Shown here one piece after another: positions 57,583-64,000 of a stretch of DNA of 64,000 nucleotides. Origin of the DNA: Amycolatopsis orientalis DSM 43388 (GTDB lineage: Bacteria > Actinomycetota > Actinomycetes > Mycobacteriales > Pseudonocardiaceae). The notes beneath the pieces are model-generated. The model saw only the letters and a list, made by a program, of their open reading frames with translations. It searched no databases and was not told the DNA's origin. The DNA is taken from positions 62,001 to 126,000 of the forward strand of contig NZ_ASXG01000172.1 in assembly GCF_000411975.1 (NCBI RefSeq), read 5' to 3'. A program made the translations under genes and the position numbers. Position 1 is the stretch's first letter. Each line of letters opens with the position of its first letter.

Positions 57583-58395
57583 GTGGAGAAAGTGCACTTC
57601 ACCGAGGAGAAGGCGACCAACCTGGGCACGCTGTACGCCCGCGCCCTCGACGCGCGCCGCAAGGATCCGATCCTCGGCGACACCGCCGCCGACGAAGCGG
57701 TCAAGAAGATCGACTACGACTTCGGCAAGCTCGGCGTGAACGAGAACTCCGCGGTCTCCGTCGCGATCCGGGCGCGCGCGATCGACGAGATGGCCGCCAA
57801 ATGGCTCGCCGAGCACCCCGACGCGGTCGTCGTGCACCTCGGCTGCGGAATGGACACCCGCGTGCAGCGGCTCGACCCGCCGGCTTCGGTCGCCTGGTTC
57901 GACGTGGACTATCCCGAGGTCGTCGACGTCCGCAGCCGGGTCTACCCGGAGCGGCCCGGGTACTCGACGATCGGCTCGTCCGTCACCGATTTCGGCTGGC
58001 TCGACCAGGTTCCCGGCGACCGCGAGGCGCTCATCGTGGCCGAGGGGCTCACGATGTACCTCACCGCGGAGTCCGGGACCGAACTGGTCCGCAGGCTCGT
58101 CGGCAAGTTCCCGTCCGGCCGGATCGTGGCCGATTTCTTCAGCTCGCTCGGCGTCAAGGCACAGGTGATCAACCCGGTGGTGCGCCGCGCGGGCGCGACT
58201 TTGCGTTGGGGCATCGACGATCCGCACGAACTGGAGCGCTACGGCCTTCGTCTCGTGTCCTGTTTGGACGCGACCGACTGGGCGGACGACGAGGCGCTGG
58301 TGAAGATCCCGGCACCGTCCCGGCTGGCCTTGCGCGCCACGGCGCTGTTCCCGGTGATCCGGAAAATGGGCCGGATCGGCGAATGGGATTTCTGA
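57583..58395 (+). CDS. SAM-dependent methyltransferase (LCMT/TcmP-like)
   Basis: The 270-residue protein has the SAM-binding motif VVVHLGCGMDTRVQRLDPPA, the acidic FDVDYPEVVDVRSR block and the post-motif VAEGLTMYL, as in the leucine carboxyl methyltransferase/TcmP group that methylates carboxyl groups or hydroxyls of small molecules. The GTG at 57583 begins the conserved region. A TTCACAA palindrome sits just upstream. Confidence 0.87.
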   Translation: MEKVHFTEEKATNLGTLYARALDARRKDPILGDTAADEAVKKIDYDFGKLGVNENSAVSVAIRARAIDEMAAKWLAEHPDAVVVHLGCGMDTRVQRLDPPASVAWFDVDYPEVVDVRSRVYPERPGYSTIGSSVTDFGWLDQVPGDREALIVAEGLTMYLTAESGTELVRRLVGKFPSGRIVADFFSSLGVKAQVINPVVRRAGATLRWGIDDPHELERYGLRLVSCLDATDWADDEALVKIPAPSRLALRATALFPVIRKMGRIGEWDF

Positions 58396-58399
58396 TTCC

Positions 58400-58834
58400 C
58401 TAACCGATCCGGCGCAGCACCGCGTCGGCGACCTCGGCCACCGGCACGGTGGTCACCACCTCGAAGGTCGCCGACGAACGCAGCAGCGGCTCCACCTCGT
58501 CCAGATACCGCAACGTCTCGGCCAGTTCGTCCGGATGCTTCCCGTACGGATTGCCGGTCCGCGTCGCCAGCCTCTCGATCAGCACCTCGCGCGGCGCGCT
58601 CAGCAACACGATCTGCGTGAACCGCGGATAGAACCGCGCCTGGTTCGAGACGGTGCCCGACACGAACAGCGGTCCCGGCGTCGCGAGCAGCGCGGCGATC
58701 CGGTCTTCGCGCCAGAGTCCGTCGCGGGTGTAGCCGCCGTAATCGGTGTCGACCGTGCGGTAGCCGCGCCGGGAAAGTTCCGCGAGCAGGCTGCTCTTGC
58801 CCACTCCGGACATCCCGGTCACCAGCACCCGCAC
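58400..58834 (-). CDS. Small P-loop kinase-like protein
   Basis: The 144-residue protein has a P-loop near the N-terminus (VLVTGMSGVGKSSLLAEL), an Asp pair in RTVDTDYGGYT, and the lid region ERLATRTGNPYGKHPDEL, the layout of small nucleotide- or shikimate-kinase-like proteins. The phosphate acceptor is unknown. The GTG at 58834 lies five bases after the stop of the FBP gene upstream, so the two are an operon. Confidence 0.8.
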   Translation of the reverse strand: MRVLVTGMSGVGKSSLLAELSRRGYRTVDTDYGGYTRDGLWREDRIAALLATPGPLFVSGTVSNQARFYPRFTQIVLLSAPREVLIERLATRTGNPYGKHPDELAETLRYLDEVEPLLRSSATFEVVTTVPVAEVADAVLRRIG

Positions 58835-58839
58835 CGCGT

Positions 58840-59328
58840 TTACCGCGTTTCCAGCACCCGCGCCACGAACCGGCTGATCTTCTCGCTCATCCGCTCGACG
58901 CGTTCCTCCTCCGAGAGCGTCTCCTTCGGCTGCGGCACCGAAGGCTTGAGCTCGCCGCGCAGATACGCGCTGCACGCCAGGTCGGAGCAGAGATACGTGC
59001 CGACCGTATTGCCGTCGCGACCGGCTTTTCCGGCCAGCCGGGCGGTGAACAGCGCGATGTCGGTGAGCGGATGCGTCGTGGTGCAGAACGCGCAGATGTT
59101 GCTGCGCAGCCGCGACTTCGGCGACGGCGCGGCACGCAGCGACAGGCCGATCACCTCGTCGCCGTGCGGCACGACGAGGTACGCCCGGCCAGGCGCCTTC
59201 GCGTCGCGCCAGCCGAGGAAGTCGCGCTTGTCCCACGGGATGTCCGAGGGAAGCGTGACGGACTTGGCTTCCCCGCGGGAACAGTTGACGAACGAGGCGC
59301 GGATCTCGGCGGGGTCGAGCGGTTGCAT
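58840..59328 (-). CDS. FBP-domain (EF-G-binding type zinc finger) protein
   Basis: The 162-residue protein has a treble-clef zinc finger with NICAFCTTTHPLTDIALF and the second Cys pair in TYLCSDLACSAYLRG, matching the C-terminal domain of FusB-type elongation factor G-binding proteins. In that family the zinc finger contacts EF-G and can rescue fusidic-acid-stalled ribosomes; whether this protein does so is not known. Confidence 0.82.
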   Translation of the reverse strand: MQPLDPAEIRASFVNCSRGEAKSVTLPSDIPWDKRDFLGWRDAKAPGRAYLVVPHGDEVIGLSLRAAPSPKSRLRSNICAFCTTTHPLTDIALFTARLAGKAGRDGNTVGTYLCSDLACSAYLRGELKPSVPQPKETLSEEERVERMSEKISRFVARVLETR

Positions 59329-59408
59329 ACGGCCACGCTAACCATCGCCGCACGCCGGCAGCGACCGCTTTTTTCGCTCCCGGACCCGCCACCCCATACG
59401 ATCTGCTG

Positions 59409-60890
59409 GTGCGCAGAATGATCGCGGGGAGGTTCCGGCTGGTTCTGCGCACCAGTCTGGGCTTCGCCGCGCTCGGCGTCGGATCGAGTGTCGCCGGCGC
59501 GGGCGTCGTCGCGTTGTTGCTGCTCCTGCAGGGGTTGCCGGCGGACGTCGACGACCGCGGCTGGGTGCTCGGCGTCACCGCGGCCGGGGTGGTCGCGCTC
59601 GCCCTGGTCGTCGGCACGCTCTGGACCGCCTACCTGCAGCGCCGCACCGTGGTGTGGTTCACGATCGGCCGCCCGCCGACCGCGGACGAGGCGAAACGCG
59701 CGCTGCGGCTGCCGTTCGACATGGCGGTGGTGAGCGGCACGCTCTGGCTGATCGGCGCGCTCACGCTGGGCACTCTGGCCGGCGCCCTCGGCTCGGTCAG
59801 CGACGCGGCGGGCATCGCGCTCACCATCGGGCTCGGCGGGCTGACCACGGTCGGCCTCACCTATCTGGCCGCGGAATGGGTCGCGCGGCCGGTGATGACG
59901 ATGGCGCTCGACGTGCTGCCGCCGCGCGGTTCGCTGCCGGTGACCGTGCTGACCCGGCTGGTCGTCACCTGGGTGCTGGCGAGCGGCGTGCCGCTGATCG
60001 GCGTGCTGCTGGTCACCACGCCGCCCGACCTCGGCCGCCACGGAAACCCGACCGCGAGCCTGATCGTGCTGTCCGTGACCGGCCTGACGACCGGCGCGAT
60101 CGGCACCGCGCTCCTGTCCCGCGCCGTCGCCGCGCCGCTGCACCGGCTGCGGATCGCCTTGGACGCGATCGCGCGCGGACGCAAGGACGTGCACGTCGAC
60201 GTGGACGATTCCAGCGAGATCGGGATGCTGCAGACGTCGGTCAACGACCTCGCCGCCGGCCTGCGCGAACAGGACCGGATGCGCGACCTCTTCGGCCGCC
60301 ACGTCGGCGCCGACGTCGCCCGGCACGCGCTCGAATACGGCGCTTCGCTCTCCGGCGACGTCCGCGAGGTCACCGCGCTGTTCGTGGACGTCGTGGACTC
60401 GACCGCCCTCGCGTCGCGCACTCCGCCGCAAGAGCTGGTCGAGAAGCTGAACCGGTTCTTCGCGAGCGTCGTGTCCGCGGTGGACGCTCGGGGCGGCCTG
60501 GTCAACAAGTTCCAGGGCGACGCCGCGCTGTGCGTTTTCGGCGCGCCGACCCCGCTGTCCGACGGACCGACGATGGCGCTGGCCGCGGCCCGCGCGATCC
60601 GTGACGCGGTGCTGTCGGAAGGCGAGCTGGACCTGGGGATCGGCGTCGCGACCGGGCAGGTGTTCGCGGGGCAGCTCGGCGCGTCGAGCCGGCTGGAGTA
60701 CACGGTGATCGGCGACGCGGTGAACGAAGCCGCGCGGCTCACCGAACACGCGAAAGCGGTGCCGTCGCGGGTGCTCGCCAGCGAAACGACGGTGAAGGCC
60801 GCGCTGGGCGGCGAACGGGAACACTGGCGGCTGCACGGCGAACTCCACCTGCGCGGCCGCCACCGCGAAACACGGACCTGGACGACCTAA
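59409..60890 (+). CDS. Membrane-bound class III adenylate/guanylate cyclase
   Basis: The 493-residue protein has six membrane helices in the first 250 residues, a HAMP linker (SRAVAAPLHRLRIALDAIAR) and a C-terminal cyclase domain. Metal-binding aspartates are in TALFVDVVDSTALA and NKFQGDAALCVFGAP; the Lys-x-Phe of the latter is typical for ATP-selective cyclases. VIGDAVNEAARL carries the transition-state residues. It makes cAMP in response to an unknown membrane signal, as in mycobacterial Rv1318c-like proteins. Confidence 0.9.
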   Translation: MRRMIAGRFRLVLRTSLGFAALGVGSSVAGAGVVALLLLLQGLPADVDDRGWVLGVTAAGVVALALVVGTLWTAYLQRRTVVWFTIGRPPTADEAKRALRLPFDMAVVSGTLWLIGALTLGTLAGALGSVSDAAGIALTIGLGGLTTVGLTYLAAEWVARPVMTMALDVLPPRGSLPVTVLTRLVVTWVLASGVPLIGVLLVTTPPDLGRHGNPTASLIVLSVTGLTTGAIGTALLSRAVAAPLHRLRIALDAIARGRKDVHVDVDDSSEIGMLQTSVNDLAAGLREQDRMRDLFGRHVGADVARHALEYGASLSGDVREVTALFVDVVDSTALASRTPPQELVEKLNRFFASVVSAVDARGGLVNKFQGDAALCVFGAPTPLSDGPTMALAAARAIRDAVLSEGELDLGIGVATGQVFAGQLGASSRLEYTVIGDAVNEAARLTEHAKAVPSRVLASETTVKAALGGEREHWRLHGELHLRGRHRETRTWTT

Positions 60891-60894
60891 CGCC

Positions 60895-61893
60895 TCACGA
60901 CAGCTCGGGCCAGGTCAGCACCGTGGAACCCCAGGTCAGCCCGGCCCCGAACGCGGTCAGCAGCACCCGGTGCCCCGGCGTCAGCGTGCCGTCGGCGACC
61001 GCGTCCGCGAGGGCGAGCGGGATCGATGCCGCGCTGGTGTTGCCGACCCGGTCGATGTTCGACACCACCGTGTCCGCGGGCATGCCGAGCTGTTTCGCGG
61101 TCGCCTGCAGGATGCGGATGTTCGCCTGGTGCCCGACGAACCGGTCGACGTCGCCGACCATCCAGCCCGCCTCGTCCAGCACCGCGCGCGAGGATTCCGC
61201 CATCCGCGCGCACGCCTGCCGGAAAACGGCCGTGCCCTGCATGACCATGAACCGGTCCTTCGGGTTCTCCGGCACCCGCTGCGCCGCGCCGCCCGCCTCG
61301 ACCCACAGCAGTTTGGCCAGTTCGCCCTCGCTGTGCAGGTCGAACGGGCCGAGCGCGCCGCGTTCGCCGGGCTCGCCCGCGCGCAGCAGGACCGCGCCGC
61401 CGCCGTCGCCGAAGATCGGCACGGTGGTGCGGTCGTCCGGGTCGACCAGCGAGGTGAAGACGTCCGCGCCGATCACCAGCACCCGCTCGGCCATGCCGCC
61501 GGCGATGAACCCGGCGGCGGTCGCCAGCGCGTAGATGAAGCCGCTGCACACCGCGTTGACGTCGAGCGCCAGCGCCGTGCCGAGGCCGAGCCGGGCCGCT
61601 ACCTGCGGCGCGGTGGCCGGGCACAGCTGGTCGGCGGTGGAGGTGGCGAGCACGACGGCGTCCGCGAGCCCGTCCGGGCCGAGCGCCGCGCGTCCCGCCT
61701 CCTCGGCGAGGTCCACTGTGGACTGGCCGGGCGCGACGCGGCGGCGCTCCCGGATCCCGGTGCGGGTGCGGATCCACTCGTCAGTGGTGTCCAGGCGGGC
61801 CGCGATCTCGTGATTCGTCACCACGTGCTCGGGCAGCGCGCCGCCGATTCCGGCGACGACGGCGGCGCGGTGGCGCGACCGGACTGCACTCAT
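60895..61893 (-). CDS. fabH: Beta-ketoacyl-ACP synthase III
   Basis: The 332-residue thiolase-fold enzyme has the catalytic triad of FabH: Cys in ALDVNAVCSGFIYALA, His in FVGHQANIRI and Asn in VGNTSAASIPLAL. It condenses an acyl-CoA starter with malonyl-ACP. As a single gene outside a fab operon it could serve primary fatty acid synthesis or supply a secondary pathway; no acyl carrier protein is nearby. It converges on the cyclase gene. Confidence 0.9.
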   Translation of the reverse strand: MSAVRSRHRAAVVAGIGGALPEHVVTNHEIAARLDTTDEWIRTRTGIRERRRVAPGQSTVDLAEEAGRAALGPDGLADAVVLATSTADQLCPATAPQVAARLGLGTALALDVNAVCSGFIYALATAAGFIAGGMAERVLVIGADVFTSLVDPDDRTTVPIFGDGGGAVLLRAGEPGERGALGPFDLHSEGELAKLLWVEAGGAAQRVPENPKDRFMVMQGTAVFRQACARMAESSRAVLDEAGWMVGDVDRFVGHQANIRILQATAKQLGMPADTVVSNIDRVGNTSAASIPLALADAVADGTLTPGHRVLLTAFGAGLTWGSTVLTWPELS

Positions 61894-61952
61894 GGCGGGA
61901 CCTCCCAGACCGGCTTGTTGGCGGACGTCGCCGGTTGCCTCCCTTGTATGGC

Positions 61953-61966
61953 CTACCCCTGGGTAG
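61953..61966. promoter_or_regulatory. Palindrome upstream of fabH
   Basis: CTACCC-CT-GGGTAG is a perfect inverted repeat 60 bp upstream of the fabH start and 130 bp from the divergent Lrp gene. It may be an operator for either gene; the binder is unknown. Confidence 0.35.
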
Positions 61967-62096
61967 ACCGGTCAGTTGTGTTCCACGTCACTAAGAGACC
62001 TCTTCCACATTCGCTCAATAGGAGGTATTACGGCGGGCGGTCAGGCCGCGTGGTAAACCCGAGGCTTTTTGTCGGTCCGCCCGGTTAGCCTGAAGC

Positions 62097-62567
62097 GTGC
62101 GCACTCCCGACCTGGACCAGCTCGACCTCGCCATCCTCTCCTGCCTGCAGACCGACGCCCGCACGATCGCCGAGGTCATCGGGGCCAAAGTCGGCCTGTC
62201 CGCCGCGGCCGTGCAACGGCGGATCAAGCGGCTCCGCGAAGCCGGAGTGATCGAGAAGGAGGTCGCGGTGCTGTCCCCGGCCGCGCTCGGGCTGGACATG
62301 ACGTTCGTCGTCATGGTCGAGATGGAGCGCGAGAACCTGGCGGTGCTCGACGGTTTCCGCGCCCAGGTGCTGGCCGACGACTGCGTGCAGCAGTGCTACT
62401 ACGTCACCGGCACCGCGGACTTCGTCCTGGTGGTCACCTGCCCGGACATGGCGGCGTTCGAGACTTTCGCGCGGCGGATGTTCTTCGACAACCCCAACGT
62501 CCGGCACTTCACCACGAGCGTGGCGATGGACCGGGTCAAAGTGGGCCTCACGCTGCCGCTTTCCTAG
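62097..62567 (+). CDS. Lrp/AsnC-family regulator
   Basis: The 156-residue protein has an N-terminal helix-turn-helix (IGAKVGLSAAAVQRRIKRLR) and a C-terminal RAM domain (VQQCYYVTGTADFVLVVTCP) that binds amino acids or related effectors. The start is a GTG at 62097. It is divergent from fabH with a 203-bp gap. Confidence 0.92.
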   Translation: MRTPDLDQLDLAILSCLQTDARTIAEVIGAKVGLSAAAVQRRIKRLREAGVIEKEVAVLSPAALGLDMTFVVMVEMERENLAVLDGFRAQVLADDCVQQCYYVTGTADFVLVVTCPDMAAFETFARRMFFDNPNVRHFTTSVAMDRVKVGLTLPLS

Positions 62568-62732
62568 CCGGGCGGGAAACGCAAGGGTTCTGTGTCCGGC
62601 GTTACGTGTTCGCGGCCTGATGCAACCGATCGCGTGAACGTCGGCGGAACGCCGTCATGTGCTCCCGAGTCGATCATCTCCCTGCCGACCAGTTCGCGAG
62701 GCGCGAACGACCGGAGGAAACCAGGAGCAGCC

Positions 62733-63140
62733 GTGCACACCACCGACGCCGTACACCAGACCCAGTTCGTACTGCTGAACGAGAGCACTACGCCGGTGCT
62801 GTCCCGCCTCTCCTTCCACGTGTCGGAGCCGTACGCGGTCACCGTGGCGTTCCGGACCGAACGCGGCCGGTGGATCGAGTGGACGTTCGCCCGCGACCTG
62901 CTCGTGGACGGGATGGACGAGCCGGCCGGGATCGGCGACGTGCGCATCCGCCCGGATCTGTCGGAGGACGAGGCGTTGCTGACGCTGGAGATCGAATCGC
63001 CCGACGGCTACGCGTCGTTCGAGCTGGAGCGCGCCGACCTGGAGGCGTTCCTCGAATCTTCCTACGAACTGGTGCCGCTCGGAACCGAGAGCGAGCACTT
63101 CGACATCGACGGGCTGATCGAGGAGATCAGCAACGTGTGA
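62733..63140 (+). CDS. SsgA-family sporulation/cell-division regulator
   Basis: The 135-residue protein is a complete SsgA-like fold: FVLLNESTTPVLSRLSFHVS, YAVTVAFRTERGRWIEWTFA and the C-terminal FDIDGLIEEISNV. In Streptomyces SsgA-like proteins guide septum placement, SsgB recruiting FtsZ. The GTG at 62733 has AGGAG six bases upstream. It supports a mycelial actinomycete host. Confidence 0.92.
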   Translation: MHTTDAVHQTQFVLLNESTTPVLSRLSFHVSEPYAVTVAFRTERGRWIEWTFARDLLVDGMDEPAGIGDVRIRPDLSEDEALLTLEIESPDGYASFELERADLEAFLESSYELVPLGTESEHFDIDGLIEEISNV

Positions 63141-63169
63141 AAAGACCTGCCGATCCCGCGGCAATGCGG

Positions 63170-63214
63170 ACAAGGGCGGTTCGAGTGCGCTGGAGGCACT
63201 CGAGCCGCCCTTGT
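63170..63214. terminator. Strong bidirectional terminator
   Basis: ACAAGGGCGGTTCGAGTGC (63170-63188) pairs with GCACTCGAGCCGCCCTTGT (63196-63214), a 19-bp stem with a single G-T pair and a seven-base loop. It separates the convergent SsgA-family and S1 protease genes. Confidence 0.88.
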
Positions 63215-63269
63215 CGCGTTTGGACACCCACGCGAAAGGGAGTGCCCGCACCGGCACTCCCAGGGCAAC

Positions 63270-64000
63270 TCAGCCGCGGACGAGCGTGGTGCCCGTCGCC
63301 GACAGCGCGACGTTCACCGGGTAGTAGTAGCTGTTGACGGTGTCGCCGCCGGAAACCATGCCCTGCGCCTGGTTTCCGCTGATGAACGAACCGCCCGAGT
63401 CGCCGTGGTCGGACCGGGCGTTGGTGAGCACCATGCCGGTCACGGTGCCCTCCTGGTAGCGCACAGTCTGGTTCTTGGCACGGATCGTGCCGCAGGTCCA
63501 GCCGGTGGTGGAGCCGGACTTGCACACCGAAGCACCGACCGCGGCCTCGGTGGAACCGGCGACGCGGGTGCCGTTGTTGATCTGGCCGACCGGGGTCCAG
63601 TTGCTGTTGACCCGCGCGGCCGCGTAGTCCGCGCCGGGGAACCGGTAGGTGGTGAACTGGCCCATCGCGACCCGGTTGTACCCGGACAGCGCGCCGCCGC
63701 CGGTGAGCGCCGCGCAGTGGCCGGCGGTCAGGAAGCCGCCGTTCACCGAGAATCCGACGGAGCAGCGGGACGAGCTGCCGATGTAGTACGCGTCCCCGCC
63801 GAGCACGTTGTAGTGCGCCTTGGGCACGGCCGAGGTTTCCGTCACGGTCACCGCTGAACTGTCCACACCGGACTGCCGGACGAACTGCTCCGCCGCGTCC
63901 CGCTGTCCAGTGAGGACAGTCAGGGTGACCTGGTTGCTCGCGGTGTCGATGCCCCACCCGGTGATCGACTTCGGCGCGGCCTTCTCGTGGGTGTTGAGCG
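63270..64000 (-). CDS. Secreted S1 (alpha-lytic/streptogrisin-type) protease, 5' end outside window
   Basis: The visible part is 243 codons. It begins inside a prodomain (ITGWGIDTASNQVTLTVLTG, AAEQFVRQSGV) and contains the mature protease: NVLGGDAYYIG at the cut region, His in FLTAGHCAAL, Asp in GADYAAARV and Ser in DHGDSGGSFIS. Two disulfides of the streptogrisin pattern can be matched. The signal peptide and the start of the prodomain lie beyond 64000; a short internal GTG at 63866 is not the real start. Confidence 0.92.
   Translation of the reverse strand, partial: LNTHEKAAPKSITGWGIDTASNQVTLTVLTGQRDAAEQFVRQSGVDSSAVTVTETSAVPKAHYNVLGGDAYYIGSSSRCSVGFSVNGGFLTAGHCAALTGGGALSGYNRVAMGQFTTYRFPGADYAAARVNSNWTPVGQINNGTRVAGSTEAAVGASVCKSGSTTGWTCGTIRAKNQTVRYQEGTVTGMVLTNARSDHGDSGGSFISGNQAQGMVSGGDTVNSYYYPVNVALSATGTTLVRG

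Noticed and set aside
1..64000. CRISPR array or intact prophage
   Set aside because: No regularly spaced direct repeats with unique spacers and no phage structural genes were found; only the tRNA-linked scar at 47.3-48.8 kb suggests past integration.

Overview
The window is 64 kb of very GC-rich DNA with many GTG starts, overlapping ATGA/GTGA gene junctions and purine-rich ribosome sites. An SsgA-family protein, a WhiB protein, a SigF-type sigma factor with its anti-sigma gene, Lrp, FabH and secreted S8 and S1 proteases point to a mycelial actinomycete. Amycolatopsis or another Pseudonocardiaceae is the best guess; this is inference from gene content only.

Layout. 1-11.6 kb: small regulator/transporter pairs (GbsR/MarR with an ABC-2 exporter, two MFS exporters, XRE-cupin, two TetR genes with a SnoaL-like protein and a monoamine-oxidase-like enzyme), most with a readable palindromic operator between divergent genes. 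11.2-13.9 kb: stress-response module (STAS anti-anti-sigma, WhiB, anti-sigma kinase, SigF-type sigma factor, second HATPase anti-sigma). 14-25.6 kb: LuxR-type regulator, large subtilisin-like protease, HNH protein, Sel1-like repeat protein, class II aldolase, PPK2 polyphosphate kinase. 25.6-28.4 kb: large membrane-embedded KAP-like NTPase. 28.8-33.4 kb: ABC exporter, two-component system and M20 amidohydrolase in one operon.

33.7-47.1 kb is the centrepiece: a compact RiPP cluster, all on the plus strand. Five short precursor genes in a row encode 47-52 residue peptides with double-glycine-like leaders and Gly/Ser/Thr/Cys-rich cores that all contain Cys-Pro. A strong hairpin follows, then a P450, an ABC transporter with a C39 peptidase domain, a second ABC transporter, a fused leader-binding/YcaO cyclodehydratase, a SagB-type azoline dehydrogenase and a split LanB-type Ser/Thr dehydratase (glutamylation and elimination proteins). 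This is the goadsporin/thiopeptide enzyme set, but I see only one protein of the elimination/pyridine-synthase family, so a linear azole- and dehydroamino-acid-containing product is the simplest prediction. I do not recognise the precursors as belonging to a known compound.

47.3-48.8 kb is a scar of an integrated element next to tRNA-Arg(ACG): a 26-bp direct repeat that includes the tRNA 3' end, an integrase C-terminal remnant beside the tRNA, a MmyB-like regulator broken and partly inverted, and an SDR fragment. tRNA-Ser(GCT) follows.

48.9-64 kb is mostly housekeeping: MprF-like lysyltransferase, acetoacetyl-CoA synthetase, a dienelactone-hydrolase-like protein, HisC-like aminotransferase, TauE-type permease, two VOC proteins around a GntR regulator, methyltransferase, P-loop kinase, FBP zinc-finger protein, class III cyclase, FabH, Lrp, SsgA-family protein and a partial S1 protease. 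A 450-bp low-complexity tract near 55.4-55.9 kb is unexplained.
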